Source of the DNA: Siderastrea siderea | Lineage: Eukaryota; Cnidaria; Anthozoa; Scleractinia; Rhizangiidae | Length of the DNA: 64,000 bases | Reading direction: 5' to 3' | NCBI GenBank assembly: GCA_964030785.1 | Contig: OZ034977.1 | Span: 26,439,652 to 26,503,651, forward strand | Shown: one piece after another, positions 1 through 13,624 of the stretch | How positions within the stretch are numbered: position 1 is the first letter of the stretch | Layout of the letters: each line of letters starts with the position of its first letter | Translations under genes and position numbers: made by a program | The notes under the pieces: generated by a model | What the model saw: the letters and a program-made list of their open reading frames with translations, nothing else | Told to the model about the DNA's origin: nothing | Databases searched by the model: none

Positions 1-2334
1 AGAAACTGCCCACCGATGCTGCGTCCGTGCGATGCAGTGGTGAACAAGATGATGAGACCCTGAAGAAGTTGAAGCATGACAATGCTCAAGAGACTGAGTG
101 GAGCACCAACAGATGTCACCAAGGAACACAGTCAGAGTTACTGGCGATCTTCTCCATTCGTGATGACATGGTCCATGAGCCAGTGCAGGAGAACCTAGCA
201 TAGCCCTTTGTGAGTACAATGCGAAGTGTTAATAATGGACGCTCTTTTCGATTGGTATAAATGTAAGTGTACAAACAACAACAGATTTTGTTTTCTCTAA
301 GAGCAAAAAAACCAAACCAATAATCGTATTCCTTAGTTCTTCCAGCCATAGGATGTGAACGCAAAGCAAATTATTATTGTCTGCGTCGGTGGTGATTCCG
401 AAGAATAAATTGTATTATATTGTCTTAGATTTTGCAGGTTTTATTATAAATCATAAGCAAATGCTATTTCCAGAAAACAAATAGTGAATGGTACAGGAAG
501 TTTTCTTGAAACATATTACTACCTTTTTAAGTCAAAAATAACCTTATTTCTTTTTTTTTAAAATATGATTGTAGTCTTTGTGCAAACTCATTCGGGTTGC
601 AGTGGATGAACTAATGAAGGACAGTGACGATGTCTGGAACGTTGATATAGTAGTTTGGCTGAAAAAGGAACACTCAGAACGCAGATTGCTAGAATTCCCC
701 CGGATTTGACAGTTTGCATTAACCTTAGCTTGTTGTTTTTAACATTCGAAACCTTGTTTTTCTGTTATGAAAGTAGCTAAGCCTTAATCACAGAGGGAGT
801 CTAGAAAGCGTGAAAATCGTCACAAATTATCCACCAAAAGTGTCTCTTTGCCCCCCTCGAATGCTCCTATTCTAAACCCTTCAAACAATATCTGCTACAA
901 AGAGCGTGCGGACATCTCCTTCTACCGCCTAGAGATGACGATGATTATGATACTGGCTACACATTCTTCTCCTTTTTGTCCCCAGGTGTCTGTTTTCATG
1001 TTGGATGGCGTTATCGTTAAACAACAAAAGGGAAACATGCCACAGAAATATTTCCAAGCCTTTCAGTTGTTTGTTAAGAGTAAAACCAGGAAAATTAAAA
1101 GAAACATTCATTTTATTATAATCGCATTTATCCCTACTATTCACATCTTGTTCCTGCCGTGGGTAAGAAAGGCCAAAGGTTGATTATGAGTGTTTATTAA
1201 ATGTTTATCAACCATTAAGAATATTTGTCACTTGTGTCTGCTACGGTGAATTACGTTATCACATTCGGTGGCTTAATTAGTTAATTCCTTAAATTTGGTA
1301 GAAAAGTAATAGCAAGAAGACAACAACCCTAAGCGTTCTTATTTAAATCGCATTTATTAACTACTTACTTACGGTACTTGCATTCATACCATGAGGAAAA
1401 ATTGGTAAGAAAGTAGGAAAATAATAACCCTTGCGTTTTCATCATATGCCACTCGGCACGAAGAGAATAGGAACTTGACGTATTTTCATTTTGTTAGAAG
1501 AAAAAACAATTAAGATACCGAGAAACGTTGAATAGACAGAAGCAGCCAAACAAATCCAACATTATTTTTCACACCTGAGAATAAAAGAAAAGATGAAAAG
1601 AACATATTTCCACGCCATTCAACAAGGTGACTAAGCGTGTTTACATTTATCCAAAGTGTTGAATAAAAATATTGAACCGTTTGTTCGAGGTTTTAGAAGG
1701 CAAATCGAATGCATCAACCCAGGTTTATTAGTTTTGCCTTCTATTGATAAATTTTTGAAATATTTGTGTTTTGGCTACATCCGGTAAGAGCAGGAAAGTA
1801 ATAATCCCCAGTAAACGTATTTAATCACTTCTTAATGTGTATATCATTACTTTTGTGCCTGCTGTAGTTTACATATACCTTGAAAGCAGGAATAAAAATA
1901 TATTACAAAATATCTTGGTTGTTTCTTTCTAATTTTGTCGCAAATATTAAAAATTACTAACGGCACAAGCTATCCATCTAAACAACAGGAGCCCCATAAA
2001 CCCTAGTGATCGGATACATTAGTCCCCAACAAAAACGAAGATATCTCCGACATAGCCCGATGATGCAGCGAAGTTTCTCTCTTAGGAATACCGAAGATCT
2101 ATCGAACATCAGCGAATCTACATGCACGAGAGCTCATGAAAATAACCACAAGAACGTGTTTAGGAATGCGGTCAACTGCAGCACAATAACTCGTAGTTGC
2201 CAAGGCAACCACGAGATAAAATGCTCTCCGACTAGCTTTATCAGTTAATGTTTTTGCATAAGATCACAGCAGACAGCGATTTCTTTTTTAATACACATCG
2301 TAATGCACTTCTGTTTTTGTTTGGATTTGCTTAG

Positions 2335-2372
<38 letters not shown>

Positions 2373-4097
2373 GCTGTTGCAAGGCGAGCTATTTCGTAAT
2401 TTAGGTGGTTTGTTAACAGCCTATGTCATGTAACATTTTTAGTTTGATGTAATGGCCAAGGTTGTACTTGTGCGTGTACAAATTCTTAAAAGTTTCATGC
2501 TTTGCTGGTCGTGTTAGTTTGTGTTGTATACGATTACATCAAAGCCTCTAACGTACTTAAACCGGCTGAAGCCCAGGAAAGATAACTTCCTTATACTTGC
2601 GAGTTTCTGCTGGATACAGAGTCATACATTATAAGAATAGTCGACTTCCGGTGTTGATCACATAATATATTTGTGTGATGCAATCTTTTGTTTGTCTGAC
2701 GTGACTGAAAATGGAATTCTGTGTTGGAACATTCACCTTTTTCCATCAGCTGTCTAGTGGCTATTGTTATTTAACAAGCGAAGACATGAAACACGAACAG
2801 AATAAAGACAAAAAGGGACATTTTGATACTCTATTTAAAAGGAAAACACAATTCATTCCTCCCTGTGCACTCTGTTTGTGCATATTTATGATGGTAATGT
2901 TACTAGAAATCCACTGTCCTTGCATCATCTTTATACCAATGGCGACACATATGTTGTAATAGGGGGTGGTAAGACCAATCACAAAGTCGTACACAATTAC
3001 AAATTCGAGTCTGCTGTCCTCGTGGCTCCCTAAACTCGCAAGTGTATATGGGATTGGGCATGGGCATCGGAGTGAAGGTAAATAGACTCTTCTAATAAGC
3101 ACAAATTAGCAGCATGATGCACCAAAAGTTCTTTTTGATGACTTTACCTGCGCCATGCGCACTCTGAGATGATTTACTGGAAATATCTTAAGAATCACTC
3201 CAAGAGGCCAAGTAGGTACTCTTTATGTCACCATCGCGAAAGCATGCCAGCGAGAGCCCAGGCTATTCCTTATGCTTTACGACTGTTAACTTGTTTGCAG
3301 GGGGCTTTTAGGTGACACTTTTCTAATCAGGGGGTGGTTTGCTGTCAGCGCTTCTTAATAGCTCAAGTTATCACTAACTAAAATGGGCGGCCATGTAATA
3401 TAGCCTCTGTCTCGTCATGAACTTGATGAAGTGTCTTCTCCGGCAGAACTTGCTTAACTACTGACTCAAAGATATTTCTTTTATGTGGGAATTACGGTGG
3501 GTTAAAATACCAGGTGATTTCTTGTTGGGCTAGTTTAATAGCAATGCTTTATTGACTTAAAGACCTTAACGCTTCCGTCGTTTGTTCCGACGAAGTTGGA
3601 CAGTTGACTCGACGCATAATCTTGGGACTGTCCCTTCTTCCGAGGAATCACCTGAAAGCCATGATAAACAAATTAGTGCTCAAGTTTCCTGCTAGTTTCA
3701 AGTGGACTTTGCGAGTGCTAAGACATGTTAAGGACACATTTTCTCATTAACCACCTTTTATCAGTAACTCTTTCTCTCTCAACGTTCATAGAACCAAAAT
3801 AAATCAGGAAGTTTTATTCAAAATAATCTACTCCAGCGTTTGTGATTGGAGGCTCACAGAGCGCACGTCGTTCTCTGGACAATAGCACCATCACACGCTG
3901 AACTCAGACTTCTTCTTCTCCTGCAGTGTGGGCAATCACTGTAGCAATTTTCCTCTCGGGATCCAAAACTGGTGACGAGTAAGGGCGTGAAAGTCTTTCA
4001 GATGAGTCTTGAGCTATGAGCCTTGTTAAACGATGCATTGTTGAAAGTATCACTTGGCGCGTCTCCTAAAATGGTCTTGGTGCCTTGGTCAATCGAC
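1..4097. other. No recognisable gene
   Basis: Only short open frames without recognisable domains occur here, and none has a convincing exon structure. The stretch is AT-rich intergenic or intronic DNA. The one clear local feature is a TTG microsatellite at 2335-2380, listed separately. Confidence 0.6.
2335..2380. repeat. (TTG)n microsatellite
   Basis: About fifteen TTG trinucleotides, with one interruption (TTGCTG) near the right end. Confidence 0.95.
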
Positions 4098-4104
4098 CTC
4101 CAAC

Positions 4105-4497
4105 TCTGACAACGCCGCCTTGTCAGCTTAGTTGGTAGGGCGCCAGTCTACGGAGATGGAGGTCGCGGTTTCGAATTTCGGCTGGACCACCAACCAGGGT
4201 CCAAAATACGCAGTAAAATCATGATGGCTGCGCTATACGCATTGCCTCAGTTCAGATGATCATGTCATGGGCTGTGGCGTTAAGCTGTTGGCCTTGTCTC
4301 CTTCACTCTCAAAAAAAAATAGTAGGGGACGATAAAGAACCCACTCATTGTCAGAAACGAGTGAGGGAAGTAGTCCCGGTGAGTGGCGCCATCATCCTTT
4401 GGGAGGTAATACAGTTGCAAACCTACAGTAATTAGCGTAGGCTTTTGTAGTGTCCCTGTCTAGTCTAGTAAAGCTAAATTAATTGAATTAAGTTAAA
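4105..4497 (+). mobile_element. tRNA-derived SINE-like element
   Basis: The head looks like a degenerate tRNA gene. An A-box-like TTAGTTGGTAGGG lies at 4128-4140 and a B-box-like GGTTTCGAATTT at 4168-4179, at roughly tRNA spacing and followed by a GGACCACC stretch. A non-tRNA body follows and ends in a TTAA-rich tail near 4497. That order (pol III-type head, unrelated body, simple tail) is typical of SINEs. No target duplication was identified, so both edges are approximate. Confidence 0.55.
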
Positions 4498-5683
4498 CAG
4501 TTCCGTCTACAAGAAAGACGTACAGTGGAAGTAGTGAACTGTTTCATAGTACCTCTTTTTGTAGGATTCGATCTGAACCAGATGACAGAAGGCTAGTGAG
4601 GCCTCTTCTACGTCTTTAGCGCTCAACATCTTGCTCTGTCTCACTAGGACAATCTGAGAAGTCTTCAATCCACCGTTCCTCCTTTGCCAGCTCTGCAGAA
4701 TTTCATCAGGTAGCTCTTTAACCCAGCCAAGGCAAGCTGACGCCTCCACATTTCTTTTGTAATCAGCTTTGCTTCTATGACATAGGGGTCATTTTATACA
4801 TTTTAATTCATAGCAACACGGGAAATAACTGCTTTAACTTGGTTTTTAATTAAACAATTTCATGCACAGACTGAAACTGCAGTTCTTGACAGAAGGTTTG
4901 ACGATGGACTTGGAAGTATTATGTGAAGTGCTCAATATTGTTTTGATATAGACTTATCAGTTTGGTGCCAACTTTGAAGAGATCTGAAACAAGAACAATT
5001 TTTCTCAGAAGAGTCTTAAGTGCCGACATTTTGTTTGAACACACGTGAAATCCCACACGTCCTACCGACAATTTGCACGACCCCCACCCCACCCTCCTCC
5101 TTTTATATATAGATAGCCGAAATATTTCTTTTGTCGAAACTGAAAGAAATGCGAAGGATGAAGTAGTCCTGAGAAGGACTGTATGAAGGACTACATTCAC
5201 CCGGACGATCACACTTCATCTAGTTTTGATATGACTTCTGCATGGGTTCAAACCATTTACAGTATTAGGAATAGAGTGAGCGTTGCAATTATGCGATTGT
5301 TAGAATGAAGAAGAGTGAAAGAAAGTGGACTCGGAAGAAATAGCGGTTGAAACCGTGCTTGGACTTCTTGCGTCTTTCCCAATCACTGAAAAATCACTGA
5401 CGACCTTAGACAGTCTTCGAAATGTTCGGACAATATTTGGTTTCTTCAGAAGACCTCGAGACTCTTTCGGCAGTCTTCGTTGCTCTTTGGTATCCGTCGT
5501 CCAATTATACACAAGCAGGTTAACAGTACTTTATTTTAAAACCATTGCTTGATTTGCTTGCTTTCAGCCAATCAGAATGAGGTGTTTTTAGTGGAGTGAT
5601 ATTGAATGATACGCTAAAGAGACAGGAGTGGCAGCCCCACGGAATTCAGTTGGCGCGAGCATTTAGTCACTAAAAATCCGAAA
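4498..5683. other. Upstream region of the fibrinogen-related gene, no gene seen
   Basis: No recognisable coding sequence. Short ORFs on both strands are overlapping and lack domains. No strong TATA box is visible immediately upstream of the ATG at 5684. Confidence 0.5.
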
Positions 5684-8600
5684 ATGCGCTCGTTATTTGT
5701 ATTGCTCGTTTTAATGTTTGTCCTACTGGCATTAAATAGCGCCCAATCTTTGTTGGTGAACGGGAGTAAAAATAACACTCCACCTTATGCCAACAAAGTC
5801 GACAAGATGATGGTTTGTAACCTGATACAGGATTCCCATGTCAGCGAAGCCATAAAGGCCCTAGACATGAAGCTGGAAAAGCTAATTGCATTGGTCAACA
5901 AGACTTCTCTTCCCGTTCCTCAACCCACCACACCACCAGGTATGCATTCGGATAAAAATAAATTTTCACTTTTTTCGATATTAAATTACACAGTGGTTTT
6001 CGCCTTACAATCAGTTCAATCTGGTTCATATTTTCTTGCAGCCGCTCCTGTCTCCTCATGCAAGGAACAGTACGATAAAGACAAGTAAGGCCATATAATT
6101 AAAATGCATATCATGATATTATTAAGCTAAACTATCTGTTTTTTGACTTTATCAGAACGTTTTAAAGCAGTGGGGGTTGCACGCTTTAAGCATAGGTTGT
6201 TTTTTATTTCATGTTTACTTTCTGTTCTTGGTCTTATGTATTTGAAGTTGTTAAGACTTCCTGCCTTCGAAAGCTGTCATGTAAATGCTTTATTTATAAG
6301 AATTGATATTTTAAAGACAATTCCGTGCATAGGAAAGGGTGTCTTTTTAAATCCTTATCCTCACAATTGACATAACGATAGGATGCCGGACCGCGAGAGG
6401 CCCGTTATCAGATAAACTGTAAGCCTAACGTTTAAGTACGTGCAGAAAGACATTTTTTCCCTTTTTTTTCTTTAAGATTTTTTTGGCTTTCGGAGTTCTT
6501 TGGAAGGTTTAACTTGATGTTTTTCTGTAAAATCCATGCCGGCATCATTTTATGAACTTCTGCTGTATTAAAGCAACCTTATGGAAAAATCAAACTCTTA
6601 ATATTGTGTTACGTTATATTGGTGTTCAATTTTCTTTTTCCGGTGGACGCGCAAAAATTCATCCATCTAACGTTACGTTACTTATCTGTTTGATGCACTT
6701 AAAGATGCACTCTAAGATGCGGTCTTAGAGTGATTTTATTCTGAGCAATCTGAGAGGTCATTTCTGAAGGAAAGCATCTACATATACAAAAACCATTTCA
6801 ATAGTGAAATAAAATTCCCTTATCATCACACACCACCTTTGCTAAAAGACATTCAACAAGTAATTATTAATGTCAGTGTAGGTGTTAAGTAGCAATATCG
6901 AATAAAAGGGTATTCTCCCCTTTACATACTTGTCTAGTTTTAAGAAAAAGCTCAAACTGTGTCACGATCTCTCAAGTTAACGTCCATAAATAGGCACACA
7001 AATAATATTTCAATCCGAAAAAAAAATATTTTGGAATTATTTCGTCTTTGGGTGCCCCTACTAAAAGTAAGACAACCTGCTATGCAAGGGAATTATATGT
7101 CAGGCGGGTGGGAGCTTAATTTAAAATTTTCACAAAAAAGAAACAGAAAATATTTGACGAAAGAAAACACAATAATTGGGTTTGGGTATGTATAATTTCA
7201 TTAACAATTTGGAATTCTCCTCGATTAACAGGTCATCCAAGAGTCAAGTTTATACACTGATGTTTGGTTCCCAAAAGATCCCTGTTTACTGTCATATGGG
7301 AAACTTTGGATGCGGAGATGGGGGATGGACGCTGGCTATGAAGATTGACGGCGCAAAGGTAACAAACGTTTTCTTGATAGGATGTTACTAAAACCAAGAA
7401 AGGAGAAGGGGGGAAGGGGAAGAGGGGGAAGGGAGTCCCCGGTTCCCCGTTCCCCATTCCCCGTTCCTGATTTTAGTAACATATTTTGGTGACGCAGGTC
7501 ACTAAGTCTGCTCTTCTGATGTAAGGAAATTCAAAAGAAATTACTTTAATTCAATCATGTGTAAATTCACGCCTGACAGTTTTAGAATTGACAGAATTTT
7601 TAGCTTAATATGCTAATAATTTATTATTTTAATTTTTAGTATTTAATCACGTGTGATTCGAGTGAACTCACGCCAAGAGCTTTCAGGAATTGAGAGAACT
7701 TTTTTTTGAATTATTTATTATCTTAGTATTTTAGTATTTAAGGATTTTAGTATTTAAGAAATTGTTGTATTTAAGTTTCATAGATCCATAAGAGAGACTA
7801 CAGTCTGACTGTAATTATGCACCCTATTAAAATAAAGTGTTTGTTGTTGTTGTTGACACTAGAATAAAGCCCAGTAAAGCGATAAATGTCATAACAAGAA
7901 TAAAAATTTAAGGTTAAATTTTGAAGGTTAAAAACCTGCCTGAAACGATTTTACAGATAGTTGTATATGCTCATACACCACCAAACGTGTAGTTGAACAT
8001 TACGCCTATTGATTGAAGACAATTTACCCAGTAACTAAAGGTCTTATCGTTTGTCAGGTCATTTCTCTTTTTGCTCGCAATGCAGACTTAATTGATTAGA
8101 TCCTTTCTGAAAAAAAAAACAGGGATAATATAAACAAAGCTGACTTTTGTGTAGCTTTTTAGCAGGGAAATTAAATTTTCCGCATTAACTTTCAGAGAAC
8201 TTTCCACTACAATTCTCAACTTTGGAACAACAGAGATGCGTACAACCTTGCAGGTGGGGAAACTGGTTTTGACCACCAAGAGACTAAGTTGCCGACTTAC
8301 TGGAACACTCCGTTCTCCAAGATCTGCTTCGGGATGAAAATTGGCCATCAAAACAGATTCATTGTCTTGCACAAACATGCCAACTCTCTTTTCTCCCTGA
8401 TCGCTGACAATGTTTACCGCGCCACGTCACTGGGTCGTAACACATGGAAGAACCTGATTGGCTCCCTTGCCTCGTTGCAGCCTGGGTGTAACAAGGAAGG
8501 TTTTAACGCTGCTTGTAGTCTCAGTTCTTATTCCAAAGCAAGAATCGGTTTCGTTGGCAACGACCAAAACGACTGCACGTCATGTGATTCCAGAATCGGT

Positions 8601-8717
8601 TTTGGTACGGGTGGGTTACCTGTGGATTCTAACACATGCGGAAACGAGGCACATCCGTCTGCGGCGGACAATTTTGAGAAGCACATCAAAGGCGTGGGAT
8701 ACATCTTGGTTCAGTAA
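5684..8717 (+). CDS. Secreted fibrinogen-related protein, skeletal organic matrix-like (4 exons)
   Basis: Proposed exons are 5684-5939, 6042-6084, 7232-7358 and 8196-8717. All three introns have GT...AG ends and the phases (1, 2, 0) join without a stop, giving 315 residues. The product starts with a hydrophobic signal peptide (residues 1 to about 20), then a region with several N-glycosylation sequons and a Pro/Thr-rich linker. A Cys-rich C-terminal domain follows, with [19 protein letters not shown], the counterpart of the GGWT motif of fibrinogen-related domains. The rest ([20 protein letters not shown] onwards) resembles coral proteins annotated as uncharacterized skeletal organic matrix protein 5. 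The canonical fibrinogen calcium loop is not evident. It is probably extracellular, in matrix or mucus; a direct role in calcification is inference from family resemblance. A possible poly(A) signal AATAAA lies at 8985-8990. The 837 bp third intron carries low-complexity and repeat-like sequence. Confidence 0.82.
7560..7858 (+). repeat. Probable retroelement 3' tail inside intron 3
   Basis: An AT-rich stretch ends in ACCCTATTAAAATAAAGTG followed by a short TTG repeat, like the 3' end of a non-LTR element or SINE with a simple-repeat tail. It lies between exons 3 and 4 of the fibrinogen-related gene. There are no coding remains to name the family. Confidence 0.3.
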
Positions 8718-8990
8718 ATAAGAAGTGAACCTTCCATGAGCATTTTTCAGTAGAGTTTTACTTATACTTAGGCAGGCAAAAAATGTCGACAAAAATGTTT
8801 TCAGTGTCTTCATGATAGTATCATCAAGTCAATGTGAATTAACCTTCCAAAATTAAACAAAAAAATAATGATGAGCATTTTAAAGGCTTCCATAAGTTAC
8901 AGAAAGACACTTTTGTAAATCCCGCAAAATAACGCAGGGTATTAGGTTGCGTACAATGCTCATGTTAAGATGCTAAATGTCACAAATAAA

Positions 8991-10039
8991 TTGCTAATTA
9001 AAAAGATGTTTGCAACCTTGTTGTGTAAGAGACATATGGCTCACAGTTATACGAAATGGTGAATTCAACTTCTCCAAAAGTTCTCCCACCAAACTTTGAT
9101 AAGATATCGTGTGGCGCAGATCTTGTACTGAAGTACCAACAAAAAGCGAATAATTTAAAGAATGATATAATTAGTTAGTGCAATATTAAGCTAATAGTAA
9201 ATAAAGAATTCAAATGAAGAAAGTGACACAAGACGCAAGCTACTCGGAGTCGAGCCTAAGACCTTATTCAATTCCTTTGGTTCCTCTACTCTTTTAACTT
9301 AGTTCAAATGTGACAGACAATGTTACATTCCAGTGGTATAAGGGTTCATTATTAATCTACTGATGCAATAAATTCCATCCGCACAAACTGAAATTGCAGA
9401 AGAAAGTCAATGTTTGCCCAGCCCGATTTTCTTGTGGCAAAAATTTCTGCCAACGACGGAACTAAAAACGAGACTGGAATGACAACTGGAATAGCAAAGT
9501 ACGATTGGCAAAACGGCAGAAGAGTTTCTGAAACTTATTTGTTATTTTGAAGCGTCCGATCGGAATCTACTTTTATCGCAGCTATAAACTATTGGAATTT
9601 ATGTATGCCAAACCAGCGGATAGTGTTTTTCGCGTGCTCTAATTGGCTACTCAAACTCGGAGAGTATCTGCTATTCACCGTCCGGCATTGTTCTGGGTTT
9701 CGCGCAAGATTTTTGTATCATTTCTCAGAAAAACAGGAACCATTTCGTACTGGCCATTGGCTGGTTTGGTATGCACTAAAACAGTTATTCACCTCAGTGT
9801 CGTGAAAAGTGTAGATGTTTACCCCGCTGCTTCGCGGCTCGGCAAATGTATAATCACTATTCACCTCCACTGCGGTGAATAACTGTTAAATATCATCAAC
9901 CTTATTACCAAAATTAAAAACAGAACCTGAGACTGCCATTAAGGACAGTCAGTAGACCTGCAACACTTTTAAAATGTAATTTCCGACGGTTGAGAGACTT
10001 TGGAACGAGTTAGTAAGAAGTTAATATTCTGACAGCACG
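8991..10039. other. Intergenic, no gene seen
   Basis: No convincing coding region. Around 9795-9895 there is repeat-like sequence with two copies of an ATTCACCTC/GGTGAATA motif in both orientations, suggesting the edge of a miniature element whose other end was not found. Confidence 0.4.
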
Positions 10040-10375
10040 ATGGAGAGGCTCGGGTATTCTCATGTGACTTTCGGGACTATTAAAGGGTCTGGTGGGAGAC
10101 ATTTGGCCATTCTATGTCAGTCAATCTTCTGGATAGCGGTTCTTTTTCTCTTGTTTTATTTTTGGAAGAGTTTTGGGGTTTCCAGTAACTCGTCCTCGAG
10201 ATCTAGTGCCTGTACATTAGATGAGAAATACGTTTCCACGTCAGATACCACGCAGGTCTTAACAACCTCTAATTTCATTGGACCTTGGTATCACGCAGCT
10301 CTATTGTTTTCAGGGCTAGGGTCCATTGTTTTGTTGTTTGTTCTATTTTTTTCTCAGCAAATCAAAGGAGACCTT
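10040..10375 (+). CDS. Probable first coding exon of a two-pass membrane protein (partial)
   Basis: ATG at 10040 opens 112 codons that end exactly at a good splice donor (CTT|GTAAGAG, intron from 10376) in phase 0. The peptide has two strong hydrophobic segments, about residues 21-45 (LAILCQSIFWIAVLFLLFYF) and 84-104 (YHAALLFSGLGSIVLLFVLF). They are separated by a Ser/Thr-rich loop with one Cys, probably extracellular. Past the donor the same frame becomes low-complexity Phe/Val and stops at 10456, which fits read-through into an intron. Downstream exons were not identified; the long-TIR element at 10949 lies in the presumed intron. The family is not recognised. It could also be a chance ORF, but the coincidence of two transmembrane segments with a donor favours a real exon. 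Confidence 0.35.
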
Positions 10376-13285
10376 GTAAGAGCTGCGTACCGCCCCTTCC
10401 ACGTTTTTGTTTTTGTTTTTTGTTTTTTTGTGGTCACAATAAAGGGGCGTTTTTAAGCACATACTCGGAAATCTTTTCAAGGAAAAGTCATTCAGTCGTA
10501 CACACGGTATATGAGAAAAGTGTTTCGTGTGTTTGGGCCTTGAAACGTGATTCTACACAGAGACAAATAGCTTTGAAATTGTACAGTAGGCCATTTCCGA
10601 GTTGTCGTGAACCTCTTTTTCAAAGCGAGTTTTGATGCAGAGCGTTTCATATAAAAACGAGTTTTCATTCACATGCAAATGAAACTTATTTTCATATGAA
10701 AGGTTGTTCACCAGCCATCGCTTTGAAAAAGAGACAGTACACAACTCGGAAATGGCATATTTATTGATCAAAATAGTTATTATTTAAATTCATCTTAACC
10801 ACAGCGCGGCTCAAAAAGTAACTGGCCGACATTTTAATTTTCATAGAAAATGTTGGCAAAATTTTGTCACCTGCCTGAGATAAAAAGTGGTGTCCAAGAA
10901 TATTTTTCAAAGATGAATTGCTCAAGCCCATTACGTTTTACGTCTTAAGAGGGGATGTCCACTAACATCGAGCGAGTGGCGGCACATGATGAAAAATAAA
11001 ATTCCCTCATAAATTTTCCACGGATACCCTATGGCAATCTAAGAAACGTGGTGGAATTTTTTTCTTGAAATTTTTTTTTAAGCCCGAAAAAAAAAATTTA
11101 ACATGTTTACGCCACACGTGTCCTGTAAACAAGCGAAATAAACGTGTATCATACCTTCTCGTAAACTTCGCTCTGTTTGAATTGCACCTCAGAAAACCCC
11201 CATTTAAAGCGTGGAAGTTTGTTTTTAAAGTGTGTAGGAAGTAATTGAGTCCTGTTTTAGATCTGTGAATTAATTTTCAAGGTCATGGCGAGCTGCTGAA
11301 AATCACTAAAATTCGCTTGCTTTGAATTCTCAATTTGGCACAGTTTTTCAAAAGAAAGTTTTCCTCCCCGGTAAAACACCAAATCACTTGAAATTCAGAA
11401 TTCTTGAAAGACGAAATACCATTCTAAAATCAGGTTTAAAAATTAGTTTCGGGCTTTTTATCAGCGCCGAGTACAAACGCTCTCAAAATCCCGATAATCA
11501 CAACATTAACCTGTCAACCAGTACAAACAATAGGCTCGTGCCTCCGACCGAATAGCCGAAAACTTGGAATTTTTACCTTGTATCCTTTGGCATTTGGATG
11601 AAACGTACAGGATAAAGGTCATATCTTGCTTACCTTGAATAAGATTTTGTCTAAATGCCAGGTTTTGTCAAGTTTTAGGTGTACTGTCCAAGGGCCATCT
11701 TGACGCGTGGAATCGACCGTTATCTCCTGGTATCTCCAGATTGACTTTCAACTAATGCATAACGACTCCGCCAACACATTCGCATCTCTTAACGAATGGC
11801 AAATGAATTTTTAAAATCTCCCAGTGTTAATTCCCTCAAGAAACTAAATAACTTTGCACTGATCTCAACATTCATCTCAGAAACCGCACTGTTATTATGG
11901 TCTGATTGAACTAAATTTGTCTGTCACGCAACGGGTTCTGGTCAAGTTACAGGATAGGTTTTGGTGATGGGATTGCAAAAATGGAAAAAAATCGAAAGAT
12001 TAGGACGTCTGAAATAACTTAAGCTATGAAAAAAATTACACAAGATAGAAGGCGATGTAAATAGTGATGGCGTTTGTTTCAGCAACTCGACCGGAATGAT
12101 CCTTTCCCGTTTTCATCCCAGATGCCGGACTGCCTCAATGTAAAAACAAACCGCAGAGATAGCTGAATTTTTTTCCATGATTTAAACTAAAGCATATCGA
12201 AGGCTAACAAAGAAGGCATCCGTTTGTTTTTTACAAGTTTCCTGAAAATTTTAAGTTCACTTTTCTCTATAATCGTAAGTTTTCAATGCGTAGCACTTGG
12301 CTACAACTGTGTTTGTTTACTCACATTCCGTCCTCCTGTTTGGTGTCATGTTACACCGCCGAAGTTATGCCTGAAAATAGAGTGATACTACATATGACGG
12401 GACTATTCACTACGCAATTCTGACCTGTGAAAAGGAAGTTGCAGATTACATAGATGTACATTTTGTGACGCTCTGGCGAGAGGAAAAAATTGTCACGTGT
12501 TCACTAGAAGCAGAAAGTATTAGCTTCCGATAGTCTAAAATAGCAAATTTCAAGAGTTCGACTTTTCAAGTCTAATTAATTTCACGGTGAAGGATTTTAA
12601 TATTATTTGCAAGCCACCAGTGTTGCGTCCAAGAAGGCGCCTCGAGAAGCTGCCATTTGCGGAAATAATTTTCTTGTTGGAAATCAGGCGTGTGAGAATT
12701 TCAGGTGCGGCATTATTGGAAACTAGACAAAATGTCTTAAGTGCGGATCGGCTTTGAGTAAATGTTCAAAAACTGATAATTTTCGTTAAAAAAAAAAAGG
12801 AAAACGCCAGATTTAACACGCAGCAGTTGTAGAGCGCTTCTTCTATATCGCACCATTGTAAAAGGATAGGTTCTTTGGAGTTCTCGCACTCAGGATCCCT
12901 GTCACCGAGTACAATAGCCAATCAAACCATTATCTCCCTTGGCTGCGAATAGAGGTCACTTATTCTTTTCCGAAACTAGTTGCAGGCGTTTGCGCCTCTT
13001 ACAAGCGACATGAACAATCAGTTGCTGTTCCAGTTGCAAAAAAGACTTTTCGGGTCACACTTGCAGTGTTGGAATCAGCGATATCCACTCAGAAGTTGAG
13101 CTTCTTTGATTTTCTTTTAGCACGCGCAAAAGTATTTTTAATTAGTATTCTTAACATGGACCATTTGCCCAGCCCATCGCTCTTGCCTGGGAATAGCGCA
13201 GAGGGAACTAATCAACGTTGGTCATGTTGAGTTCTACCAGGGCTGTCTAAGTATGCCTCGAACGGGAAAGTGAGAAAAGCAGACC

Positions 13286-13624
13286 GTGGAAATGGCAAGT
13301 CGGAGTCCAAAGCTATTTTGCAACACATCGGTGTCTTCCCTCCAGTGGGCTCTGGTAAGTACACTTTTTTCTCATACCCACTTTCGTGCATTCCTCGCTG
13401 TGATCGCAGACGTCATTAAGCAGATTAACACTACCATACCAGCCCAGAAGACAGTCAGCTTCCGGCAAGACAGCGCTGGCTGCTACAACTGTAGGGCCTG
13501 CAGGGCCACCATAGTTTGCGCAGGAGTACTAGGAGCAGAGCTGGGCGTGGTGTTCAAACTCTTGGCTCCCTTCCCTCCCCATGGAAGGAAGGGAGCCTGC
13601 GACCGCAAGGCCGGCGGAGACTAA
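13286..13624 (+). other. Unrecognised open frame inside the long-TIR element
   Basis: A 112-codon open frame without a recognised domain. A different frame across 13483-13510 reads as a short collagen-like Gly-Pro-Ala-Gly-Pro-Pro and then hits a stop, so this could be a scrap of captured host sequence. There is no good exon structure. It is listed only because it is the longest open frame in the interior of this element. Confidence 0.15.

Noticed and set aside
848..1183. 111-codon plus-strand ORF
   Set aside because: Composition is unremarkable, there is an overlapping antisense frame, no domain or splice context.
4507..4749. Minus-strand 80-codon frame with LGWVKELPDEILQSW, possibly a retroelement pol fragment
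   Set aside because: It starts at GTG, the resemblance to BEL/Pao-type pol is too weak, and no flanking pol motifs were found.
11322..11555. A matching pair of ORFs on opposite strands at 11.3-11.6 kb and 15.4-15.7 kb that looked like a duplicated gene
   Set aside because: The similarity extends well beyond the ORFs and coincides with the terminal inverted repeats of a transposon.
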